A stretch of DNA of 64,000 nucleotides from CAIYZT01 sp947461435 (GTDB taxonomy: Bacteria; Pseudomonadota; Alphaproteobacteria; Rhodobacterales; Rhodobacteraceae), in NCBI GenBank assembly GCA_965284435.1, contig OZ260083.1:806001-870000 (forward strand). Reading direction: 5' to 3'. This document shows, piece after piece, positions 27,601 to 34,878 of this stretch. Numbering within the stretch: the first letter of the stretch is position 1; each line of letters opens with the position of its first letter. A program made the position numbers and the translations under genes. The notes beneath the pieces are model-generated. The model did no database searches. It had not been told where the DNA came from and saw nothing but the letters and a program-made list of their open reading frames with translations.

Positions 27601-30600
27601 GCGTTCTGCCGCAGCGGGGGTCGCGACTGTGACGGCATCGACGTGCCACCCAGATAGGCAAGCATGACGCGTTCTTGCGTTTCCAGGAAACGTGCCATGG
27701 TCGATTGAAACTCGGCAAGTGCAAAGTCCGCGGCAGAGCCGCCGACAAATGGCACAGGACCAGAGGCGTCTTGAGGTGACATGTCCATACCTTTTTTCTC
27801 CATTTTCACCAATGGTTTGGTCGAGATAGGCATTGAACCCCGCACCGCGTGAATGGTTTGGGTTTCTGCCTTTGCGTTTGATGGGGCAGTTTGCGAACCG
27901 GCGCCCGATTCCATCTTGGGGGACCGTGCAGAGACATCTTCGATGGTAAGAACGTGGTTCATCGGGCTTCCCGATGGACGTGCACCAGATCCGTTGAGCA
28001 TCCAGATATGTTTTGCCACAGGCGGCGCGGCCAGAATTGGGCCATCCAGCGCAACCTTCACGGAATCCCGGCCCGTCCAAAGCCGGGAGACATCCATTTG
28101 TGCGCCCTCGGCCAGCAAAACGCCAATGGCTGACAAGAAGCCGCGAAGACCGCCCGTTTCATCGTCAACGGCGATAGAACGGTGTTTTGCCGTTCCAAGT
28201 ATTTGACGGATCATATTGGCATGGGCAGATTTCGGCCCAACTGAAAGAAACACCCGCGCTCCATCTGCGTGCATCTTGGTGATTTCGGCCAAGAATTCGA
28301 CAGGACGTGACAGCTGTTCTGCAAGCTGCTGGCCAATTGCCGCAGGGTCCGAAGGATAGGTTTGGGCGGTCGTGTTGGAATAGACAGCAAACCGCGGAGA
28401 GCGAAGCGGCATCCCCTTGATGAACTGGGCCAGACGCTTTTCTGCAGGGGCCACGATTGGGGAATGAAAGGCCGCCCCTACCTGAATCGGCTTGATTGAA
28501 ATCCCGGCAGTCTCACCGCGCTTTTGCGCTTCGGCGATGGCGGCCCGTGTTCCGGACAAGATAGATTGTTCAGGCGCATTGTGATTGGCGACACAGATTC
28601 CATCGATCCCCTTGATCAAGGCTTCGATGGCACCGCGTTCGCCCCGTGCTGCCGCCATCGTGCCAAGATCACTGCCTTCGGCGGCTTCAACCATGTACAA
28701 TCCGCGCGCGCGGCTGACGCGGAACAAATCGGCGGGTTCCATGACGCCCGCGGCATGCAGTGCCACAAACTCGCCATAGCTGTGGCCCGCTGCCATATGG
28801 GGTTCAAGTCCCATGGATGAAAAGACGGCCCAAAGGCCGGCTTCCACCGCGCCCAATGCGGGTTGTGCGACATCGGTTCGCGTCAAATCAGCGGCCGATT
28901 GGGCGAAACCGTCATCATCATACACACCTGCCGGCAGGATATTACGGCTGAGCGGAATGCCCAGTGTTTCATCCGCGAGCGCCATCGAGGCCGACAGTTC
29001 TGGCAAAAGAACAGCAATATCTGACATCATTTCAGGGTATTGGCTTCCTTGCCCTGGGAAGATCAAGGCAAGCTTTCCCCCGTCGGCCAACAAGGGTGCA
29101 TCGCTGAAGGCGGCCCCTATCGGAAGCGGCTTGGACGTGTCGGTCAGGTGGGCCAAAAGACCTGAAATCCGGGTTCGAAGGTCTTCATCGCGCGCAACGA
29201 CAATGGCCGCAACAAGGCCACGAGACGCGGACGACGTGCCAAGCGTAAAGGCCAAATCAGCGAGATCTGGAGCAAACCCATCGGCCAACCGCGTGTCCAG
29301 CGCAGCCAATTGACGCGCCAGATCAGACCGGTTTGCGCCGCGCCAGACAAGCAATTCATGCTTCCATTTCCGCCGCGCAGACGGGTTCAGACCCGGAATG
29401 GCACGTTGCAAGACATGTTCTTCAAGGGTCACATGGAAATTCGTTCCACCAAAACCAAAAGCCGAAACACCGGCCCGCCGAGGAAGCCCCTTTTGGCGGA
29501 TCCACGGCCTTGGCTTGTCAGCCAGATAAAGCGGTGTGTCTGCCTCTTTGAGGCGTGCATTTGGTGCAGCACGTCTGCCATGTGGGGGCAAAACACCGTG
29601 GTGAACAGCCAACGTCGCCTTGATCAGGCCGGAAATTCCGGCCGCTGCTTTCGTATGTCCGATCAAGGTTTTGACCGATCCAATCGCCGCCTGTTTGGGT
29701 TCGGCGCCCGATTGCTGCAGCAAACGGGTAACGGTGGTCATCTCGCTGGTGTCACCCGCAACGGTACCTGTACCGTGGGCTTCGAACAGGCCCACCGTTG
29801 CCGCAGAATATCCGGCCATGTCATAGGCCCGTCCAAGCGCGCGGATTTGTCCATCGGGGTGCGGCGCCGTCATCGACTTTGCCTTGCCGTCAGACGATCC
29901 GCCGACCCCCTTTATGACCGCATAAACCCGATCGCCATCTCGCTCCGCATCCTTCAAGCGCTTAAGCGCCACCATTGCGATCCCTTCAGAAATCACAATT
30001 CCGTCTGCATCTTCTTGAAAGGTGCTGCAGCGGCCTCTGGGCGACAGCGCTCTGGTCTTTGAAAAGCACAAGTATCCAAAAGGCCCCTGCACGGTATCGA
30101 TGCCCCCGGCAAGCACCATATCTGATCGCCCGGTTTCCAATTCCAGAACCGCTTGATACACGGCCGCAAGCGAAGATCCACAAGCGGCATCGACCGTGTA
30201 GTTCACGCCACCAAAATCCAGTCTGTTCGCCGCACGCCCGGCCGCGACGTTCAGCAAGATTCCGGCAAAGCTGTCTTCGGTCCATTCTGGTAAATGACTG
30301 GCAGCCTCAGGGTCCAAACTCCCCAAAAATCGGGGCATTTCGGCGCGCACCGCATATTGCGCTCCGACGTCGCCCGCGCCGCCCGAAGCCCCCAAAATGA
30401 TTGACGTCTTTAGCCGCTGCTTGGCTTTGGAGGTGTCTTGGCCGTCAAATCCGGCGTCATCCAAGCACCGACGTGCCACTTCCAAAGTCATCAACTGCAA
30501 TGGATCAACTGCAGGAATTGCCTTTGGCGGAATGCCATAGCGCAACGGATCGAACGGCATGTCTTTAAGAAACCCACCCCACTTGGAATAGATCTTGTCA

Positions 30601-32801
30601 CGCGCTGTTGGATCTTCGTCAAAATACAGCCGCCAGTCCCATCGATGCGACGGGATTTCGGTGATGGCGTTGACGCCATCCAACAGATTTTCCCAGTATT
30701 CCCGTGTATCGTCGGATCCCGGCAGCAACGCTGACATGCCGACGATGGCGATGTCTACAGGCTGCGGGCGCACATCGGATTCCCAGACTTCGGCACCAAG
30801 GCTTGCGTTTTTGGCAAGTCTTTCGGCAGAACCTTCGGCGATTTCGCGATGAAGGGCGTCGATCGTTGTCACCTTGTCGCGCAACATCGCGACTTGGCCC
30901 GTCATATACATCCCCTCGGTCAATTGCCGCTTTACCGGCACCTTCTTCAACGTGTCGCCCTGACGCTCCGTTGCTTTGGACGCCAATCGAAGGCGCCCTA
31001 ACGTCAGACCTTCCAAGCTCTCGCGCTGATCTTCTGAAGACACGCCATCCGCTTCAAGCCGCACACGCTCTGCGGCAAATTCATCGGCAAAAGCGCTCAT
31101 CGCGGCGCGGCTTGCATGCCCCGGACCCGTCTCCAAAGTGACAGTTTTCGTACAATCCAACATCACTTTTTGGAAACCATTGACGATTGTTCCACTGTCA
31201 ACGGCTTCTTTGGTGAACAAATAGGCCGTGCCCATCAGAACGCCGCAGGAAATGCCCCGCGCAGCCAAGGGTGCAGCAAAGCAGGCGACCATTGCCGCCG
31301 ACGCCGCATCATGGATTCCGCCGGCAAACAGGATGCACAGCCCATCCGCTTGTTGCGGCGTCGTCACCTCCTCCAAAAGGCACGATACCATGCTGTCCCA
31401 TAAGATCATGGACGACATCGGCCCAACATGGCCGCCACATTCGCGACCTTCAAAGACAAATCTCTTGGCACCTTGATCAAGGAACATTTTCAAAAGCCGC
31501 GGCGATGGCACATGCAAATAGCTGGCAATTCCATCTGCTTCCAGCGCGCGCGCCTGATCTGGACGCCCGCCAGCAATCAGGGCAAAGGAAGGGCCGTGAC
31601 GCAAGGCCACTTCCACTTGCGCCTTGATCAAGGCAGAGGGCGCAAAACCCAAAAGCCCCACGCCCCAGCTTTTTCCCTGCAGCCGCTGCGCGGTGTCTGC
31701 CAAAAGGCGATCCACCGCGTCTGGCCGCATCAGGGCCAAGGCAAGCATGGGCAACCCGCCGTTTGTGCTGACAGATTCTGCAAAGGCAGCCGTATCTGAA
31801 ACCCGCGTCATCGGGCCTTGAACGATCGGCCACTTCGTTTTGTGAACGGCCGCAACACCTTGATCTTCAGACCAAACCGATGACTGGGCCGCCTGAGAAA
31901 GAAGCGCGGCCGACTGCGAAACCAATGCGTTTGCCAGCTTTGCGACATTGCCAAAGCGCTGCGCGAAAAGCGGGGCAAATGTCGCGGCTTGTCCAATGGG
32001 CGCAATCTGACCAGCGCCTTCATCCCAACCAAACCGCGCCGCAACAATCTCTGCGCGACTGGAAACGGGGGATGCCGCGGCGGCAAGACGTGCCGATTGC
32101 GCGGCTTTTGAACCTGGGCGTTCTATGCCGCGCCACTGTGCCTGACCTGCCGCTTCTTCTATCAAAACCGTTTCTGCGCCGGTGAACCGCTTAAGCCCGG
32201 CAGACAGCCGATCGGCCACGGCCGATTCCCGCAGCATCAGAACCTGGTCATCCAGAACCACGCCGGCGGCACCGCCAGCCCTCATCGCCGCCGCAGAATA
32301 AAGTCCGACGCCGCCTCGAACAAAAATCGGTCCGCCCGGCCCGGCAGCCATCGCTTGCTGCAACAGGATAAAGCTCGTGGCTTCGCCGACACGACCCCCC
32401 GCCTCGTGTCCTTTCAAGACGATCCCGTCACAGGCAATCGTGCCACAAAGACGATTATCCCATTCAATCGCCTGAAAAATTACCCTGACGCCTGCAGTGC
32501 GCATGGCCAGAACCAACTCAGCATTTGTAAACGCAGCCTGCGCGGGAAGGATGATCAAATCCAAACCCTTCTGCGCATAACGCCCCACAAGTTCTGCCGC
32601 CAAGTCAGCGTTATGGTGGCAAATCCCCCAACCGCCGTCTGACAGATTGGCAAGGCCGTTCAGTGCTTCCGTCATGTCAGCGTCAGAGCGAACCTCGAGA
32701 TTAAGGACGCCCGTATGTCCAGACCTGGCAGCAGCGATTGCTAACGAAGAATCTGGCAGTCCTGCAGGCGTGAAAACGAAAACTTGGAATTCATTTTGCA
32801 T
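24606..32801 (-). CDS. Iterative polyketide/PUFA-like synthase A: NMO-NMO-KS-AT-ACP-KR-DH
   Basis: About 2731 residues. Two tandem flavin TIM-barrel domains of the nitronate monooxygenase/PfaD type come first (about 1-220, with KGHEAGGRVGE; about 315-570, with QGPMTR and ECGGHVGP), the likely enoyl reductase function. Then KS (about 680-1130; DAACGSSL, EAHGTGT, GHTKAAAG), AT (about 1240-1580; GHSYGE, AAFHSP as in malonyl-type domains), an Ala/Pro linker, one ACP (about 1795-1855, LGIDSIKR), KR (about 2110-2340; TGGARGIT, Ser/Tyr/Asn set in SVAGRFGNSGQTDYAAAN) and DH (about 2440-2640; HRIGGVPVLP and LLDTAAQ). The start is uncertain: ATG 32801 or ATG 32846. It is third in the operon TPR, repeat protein, synthase A, synthase B. 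Confidence 0.92.
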   Translation of the reverse strand: MQNEFQVFVFTPAGLPDSSLAIAAARSGHTGVLNLEVRSDADMTEALNGLANLSDGGWGICHHNADLAAELVGRYAQKGLDLIILPAQAAFTNAELVLAMRTAGVRVIFQAIEWDNRLCGTIACDGIVLKGHEAGGRVGEATSFILLQQAMAAGPGGPIFVRGGVGLYSAAAMRAGGAAGVVLDDQVLMLRESAVADRLSAGLKRFTGAETVLIEEAAGQAQWRGIERPGSKAAQSARLAAAASPVSSRAEIVAARFGWDEGAGQIAPIGQAATFAPLFAQRFGNVAKLANALVSQSAALLSQAAQSSVWSEDQGVAAVHKTKWPIVQGPMTRVSDTAAFAESVSTNGGLPMLALALMRPDAVDRLLADTAQRLQGKSWGVGLLGFAPSALIKAQVEVALRHGPSFALIAGGRPDQARALEADGIASYLHVPSPRLLKMFLDQGAKRFVFEGRECGGHVGPMSSMILWDSMVSCLLEEVTTPQQADGLCILFAGGIHDAASAAMVACFAAPLAARGISCGVLMGTAYLFTKEAVDSGTIVNGFQKVMLDCTKTVTLETGPGHASRAAMSAFADEFAAERVRLEADGVSSEDQRESLEGLTLGRLRLASKATERQGDTLKKVPVKRQLTEGMYMTGQVAMLRDKVTTIDALHREIAEGSAERLAKNASLGAEVWESDVRPQPVDIAIVGMSALLPGSDDTREYWENLLDGVNAITEIPSHRWDWRLYFDEDPTARDKIYSKWGGFLKDMPFDPLRYGIPPKAIPAVDPLQLMTLEVARRCLDDAGFDGQDTSKAKQRLKTSIILGASGGAGDVGAQYAVRAEMPRFLGSLDPEAASHLPEWTEDSFAGILLNVAAGRAANRLDFGGVNYTVDAACGSSLAAVYQAVLELETGRSDMVLAGGIDTVQGPFGYLCFSKTRALSPRGRCSTFQEDADGIVISEGIAMVALKRLKDAERDGDRVYAVIKGVGGSSDGKAKSMTAPHPDGQIRALGRAYDMAGYSAATVGLFEAHGTGTVAGDTSEMTTVTRLLQQSGAEPKQAAIGSVKTLIGHTKAAAGISGLIKATLAVHHGVLPPHGRRAAPNARLKEADTPLYLADKPRPWIRQKGLPRRAGVSAFGFGGTNFHVTLEEHVLQRAIPGLNPSARRKWKHELLVWRGANRSDLARQLAALDTRLADGFAPDLADLAFTLGTSSASRGLVAAIVVARDEDLRTRISGLLAHLTDTSKPLPIGAAFSDAPLLADGGKLALIFPGQGSQYPEMMSDIAVLLPELSASMALADETLGIPLSRNILPAGVYDDDGFAQSAADLTRTDVAQPALGAVEAGLWAVFSSMGLEPHMAAGHSYGEFVALHAAGVMEPADLFRVSRARGLYMVEAAEGSDLGTMAAARGERGAIEALIKGIDGICVANHNAPEQSILSGTRAAIAEAQKRGETAGISIKPIQVGAAFHSPIVAPAEKRLAQFIKGMPLRSPRFAVYSNTTAQTYPSDPAAIGQQLAEQLSRPVEFLAEITKMHADGARVFLSVGPKSAHANMIRQILGTAKHRSIAVDDETGGLRGFLSAIGVLLAEGAQMDVSRLWTGRDSVKVALDGPILAAPPVAKHIWMLNGSGARPSGSPMNHVLTIEDVSARSPKMESGAGSQTAPSNAKAETQTIHAVRGSMPISTKPLVKMEKKGMDMSPQDASGPVPFVGGSAADFALAEFQSTMARFLETQERVMLAYLGGTSMPSQSRPPLRQNAIMARPVLASAAVVPMTSPPIAPAPAAMPQPVPASVAPTPVPAAAPAPAPAPAPKVAVSSAAAAGLDKAGISALLVGIVEDRTGYPSDMLGMDQSIEADLGIDSIKRVEIIGALLKGLPGAQAAAAAPISEALNEQKTLGGIIEKLSKHLETAGPFDAAGVDHAEPTLSARPPRFVMVAQSAGPVPAPRLPKGRYLIVSSGSACATALSDLISSSGSQAVIAAPAKAQTEPGPFNGMVHLAAAELEPISLTAAFADWDAAIDAADRSAYRLCRAHAETLKTGRVLFVSCMGGHFARDRGLAGIVVGGGGPGLAKSLREEWQQTLAKALDLDPNVAPKTQAEEIFAEFAPSEGRIEIGYPAGVRTMFRATERPLIDAHKSIPSDAVIVATGGARGITAEVLRPFARPGVTLVLIGRTALPGPEEADLAELKASQDLRRHLMAQAKSNGTSVTPSQLERAISDIQRNREIRANIADLVGAGAVIDYRTADMGDPSQVADIMAQISSVYPRIYGVIHGAGVIEDKRIDDKTPESWNRVVLPKVLGALALARAVDAAPPAFFSVFASVAGRFGNSGQTDYAAANEILNRLAAQLGQRWANSRVFAVNWGPWAGTRHGAGMVSDAVRKKFEAQDVTLVDPDGGAKAFYDEVTQGPLADTDVVLGAGPWERHETDRSGNDGALSVAKTPTASGWPLLPSAQQEAGARGGIKIPRVISLESDPWIGEHRIGGVPVLPLACATEMCAETAALIWSDWQVIGLTDLRALAGIRLEGESPVHVELVGMGSEHADASGFFARVELRGKGETARAHYRTSVQMLPKGAPFVADDDSMATANEVLRFAPASSDLSARKIYREMLFHGPAFQLMKRLEGLDDRGIGIAVKDSRPGSFGPGGWLFDPGLLDTAAQLAWVWSMVTRGEPALPNAIGRAVRLGQGAAHRMVLRLRPESGPKQVLADVVVANDAGEPILLIEALEATSEASLKRFCGWQGEILVDVMDTIPAEAAE

Positions 32802-32863
32802 GAATGCTGGCCCCAGAAGTGGAAATATCGGACCCAGAAGGCCCATCAAATCGGTATGTTGCG

Positions 32864-33364
32864 CTAAACCAAATCGTCGTCAGAGCTGTCGATATCCAAC
32901 TGGTCCAATTTGGCCTGAAGTTTGGCAATGCGTTCGCGCAGCGCGGCCCGTTGTTCGGCAAGGCTAAGCGTGGAGTTTTTTTCATCCACAGTTGCCGAAG
33001 CACCGCCGTTGCCGCCCGCTTTTCGATTTTCGATGATCTTCGTCAGCAAGGCACGTTTTCCGTTGTTTTCGCCGCCTCCGGCCAATCGATCCCGAAGCCC
33101 GCCGCCGCCATTTGCCGCTGCGGCCCCCATGCCGCCACGTGCCTTGATCATGTCGCGAAACGCGCCGCCGCCCGCCGCGCCGCCGGCGCCCGCCCCATTC
33201 TTGCGATTTGCCAAAAACTTTCGCAACGCCTCGGCTTTTCCGCCGCCACTTGCGTCGCTGTCTATATCTGCTCCGGGCCGCGCAGGTTTAGCTGCGCCCG
33301 AATTGCGCATTTCGCGAAGTTTGCTGAGCGCGGCGAATTTTTTGTCGTTACTCTCTTCATTCAT
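32864..33364 (-). CDS. Gly/Ala-rich helix-repeat protein
   Basis: A 166-residue protein built from about five short amphipathic helices separated by Gly/Ala/Asn linkers: ALSKLREMRNSG, ALRKFLANRKNG, AFRDMIKARGG, GLRDRLAGGG and LLTKIIENRKAGG, then a C-terminal coiled coil (LRERIAKLQAKLDQL) and an acidic tail. The repeat rule is roughly (A/G)-L/F-x-(K/D)-hydrophobic-hydrophobic-x-x-R-(K/G)-x-G. No signal peptide or membrane segment. ATG 33364 has GAAGGTG upstream. A similar helix (RIMAMLAARRAGG) lies just after a Gly-rich stretch in the M50-like/HlyD fusion at 34879-38097. It lies directly before synthase A. I do not recognise the family; docking, scaffold or export substrate are possibilities. 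Confidence 0.8.
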   Translation of the reverse strand: MNEESNDKKFAALSKLREMRNSGAAKPARPGADIDSDASGGGKAEALRKFLANRKNGAGAGGAAGGGAFRDMIKARGGMGAAAANGGGGLRDRLAGGGENNGKRALLTKIIENRKAGGNGGASATVDEKNSTLSLAEQRAALRERIAKLQAKLDQLDIDSSDDDLV

Positions 33365-33463
33365 CTGAAACACCTTCAATGAACGTGAATTTGAAAATCG
33401 CCTTGGAAAAAATAACTAGAAAACATCGGCACACATCATAAATATTTTTGGCTAAGCGGTCTG

Positions 33464-33492
33464 CCTTTTTTCAACGTTAACTTGGAAAAAGG
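33464..33492. repeat. AT-rich inverted repeat between TPR gene and repeat-protein gene
   Basis: Arms CCTTTTTTCAA (33464-33474) and TTGGAAAAAGG (33482-33492) pair with one mismatch around a seven-base loop. It lies in the 160-base gap of the operon. It is not GC-rich and has no classical U-tract placement, so it may be an RNA processing/attenuation hairpin or a regulator site rather than a terminator. The CCTTTTT core also occurs in the leaders near 8.1 and 34.7 kb. Confidence 0.5.
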
Positions 33493-33526
33493 TTTTTAGT
33501 TACAGGTCCTTGCCTGTCGTCACCCT

Positions 33527-34666
33527 TCAATTGGCTGCGCGCGCCGCGCGCCGATCGCGCAGCCAGTTTCTGGCCTTTGTCGGGTTGTCACGCAAGGTTT
33601 TGCTCACCGTCTCTGCCCGTTCCGACAGCGCAGAATGAAGCGCCTTGGCGTCCGATTCCGCGGTGGTACCGGCGGGTTTGTTTGCCAAAGACAGTAACTC
33701 AGGAGAGTTCTTTGCAATCTCCTCGGAATTCAAGATCATCGCGCGATAGCATTCTGCCGCTTCGCTCCATTTGCTTGTAACAAAATAGACATCACCCATT
33801 GCGCGCTGAACGATTGGTGACCTGCGCGCCATCCGCCCAAGGTTCAACAGCAGATCAATTGCTTCGCGATGCTTTCCCAGCGCCGAGCGCGATTGCGCCG
33901 CTTTAACCGCTGCCAAAAGGTTCGAAGGCTTCAAACGGAATGCCTCGTCAAAGGATTTCATCGCCTTTGTGTGATCGTTTAAGCCGACATAGGCCGAACC
34001 AAGGGCCTGATGTACCTGGGGTTTGTCCGACGCCAATGACACGGCGCGGGCCAAATGATCACGGGCCTGGTCAAACCGTGAGCTGCTCAGCATCATCCGT
34101 CCCAGTTGAAAATGCGCGATCCAAAGATCGGGCTTCAAATCGATCACATGATGATATTCGGCTTCCGCGTCCTCACCGGCGCGATCCATCGCATTGGCAA
34201 GCATCAGACGCAGGCTGGCATCTTGCGGGCTGTGGGCAACGGCCTCGCGCAGGGTAGAAAGCGCTTCGTCATTCTTGCCCTCGTTAACCATGCCCCGGGC
34301 CATTCGAAAATACCCAAGGCTCAACTTCGGGTCCAACTCTACCGCCTGCCGATACGACTCCATTGCATCGTCGTTCAGGCCCAGTTTTTCGCGAGCTTGT
34401 GCGGCAAACATAATGGCCGGCGCAAAGTCCGGTTTTATTTTCAAAGAGGCGTCAAAGTGCTCCAGAGCGCGGTCGTGCGCGCCTTCCAAGGCATAGACGC
34501 GGCCAAGCCCCACATGCGCCAAGGCCAAGTCCGGGTTTGCATCCAAAAGCAGAGAGAAAATGTTGCGGGCATCCTCAAGCTTCCCGTCCTGCAACGCTGA
34601 CATGCCCGCTTGCATTTGGGTGCGGATAACATTTTGGACAGATCCTGCGCCACGCGGATTTTGCAT
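33527..34666 (-). CDS. Tetratricopeptide-repeat protein
   Basis: A 379-residue soluble protein made almost entirely of TPR units (about eight, residues 15-320), for example the blocks around LAHVGLGRVYALEG, LGYFRMARGMVNEG, IAHFQLGRMMLSS and VHQALGSAYVGLND. There is no catalytic domain and no signal peptide. The C-terminus is basic and Arg/Ala-rich. The ATG at 34666 is preceded by AGGAGAGAG, an excellent Shine-Dalgarno sequence. It is the first gene of the operon encoding both synthases, so a scaffold role for the megasynthase or its partner proteins is a reasonable inference. Confidence 0.9.
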   Translation of the reverse strand: MQNPRGAGSVQNVIRTQMQAGMSALQDGKLEDARNIFSLLLDANPDLALAHVGLGRVYALEGAHDRALEHFDASLKIKPDFAPAIMFAAQAREKLGLNDDAMESYRQAVELDPKLSLGYFRMARGMVNEGKNDEALSTLREAVAHSPQDASLRLMLANAMDRAGEDAEAEYHHVIDLKPDLWIAHFQLGRMMLSSSRFDQARDHLARAVSLASDKPQVHQALGSAYVGLNDHTKAMKSFDEAFRLKPSNLLAAVKAAQSRSALGKHREAIDLLLNLGRMARRSPIVQRAMGDVYFVTSKWSEAAECYRAMILNSEEIAKNSPELLSLANKPAGTTAESDAKALHSALSERAETVSKTLRDNPTKARNWLRDRRAARAAN

Positions 34667-34682
34667 ATCTCTCTCCTAGTAT

Positions 34683-34706
34683 AAAAAGGTATCTAGACAA
34701 CCTTTT
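34683..34706. promoter_or_regulatory. Inverted repeat in the synthase-operon leader
   Basis: Arms AAAAGGT (34684-34690) and ACCTTTT (34700-34706) flank a nine-base centre containing TCTAGA. It lies 17 bases upstream of the TPR start codon. Ten bases of it (AAAAGGTATC) recur upstream of the acyl carrier protein gene. On the minus strand TATACT follows immediately, which could be a -10 element. Operator function is inferred. Confidence 0.45.
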
Positions 34707-34731
34707 GGGTCGCCCTCAAAGAAATTACAAT

Positions 34732-34743
34732 TCTCGTACGAGA
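34732..34743. promoter_or_regulatory. 12-bp perfect palindrome upstream of synthase operon
   Basis: TCTCGTACGAGA is a perfect palindrome; adding flanks, ACAA on the left and TTGT on the right pair after a one-base bulge. It sits 66 bases upstream of the TPR start in a 200-base non-coding interval, a typical place for a dimeric regulator's operator. Confidence 0.45.
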
Positions 34744-34833
34744 TTGTCACAAGAGCAAGACAGCAACAAGTCGGGAGTGGGGCGTTTTTCTGTTTGCGCG
34801 CCCAAGTCCTTCAAAAACAGTGAACTACCTGCT

Positions 34834-34861
34834 TTGATTGCGTAAAAACAACGCAAATCAA
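34834..34861 (-). terminator. Hairpin after the M50-like/HlyD gene
   Basis: Arms TTGATTGCGT (34834-34843) and ACGCAAATCAA (34851-34861) pair with a one-base bulge around a seven-base A-rich loop. It begins 17 bases after the stop of the minus-strand gene ending at 34879. There is no strong U-tract, so it may terminate or merely protect the 3' end. Confidence 0.45.
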
Positions 34862-34878
34862 GACCTCTGTTGCTGCAG

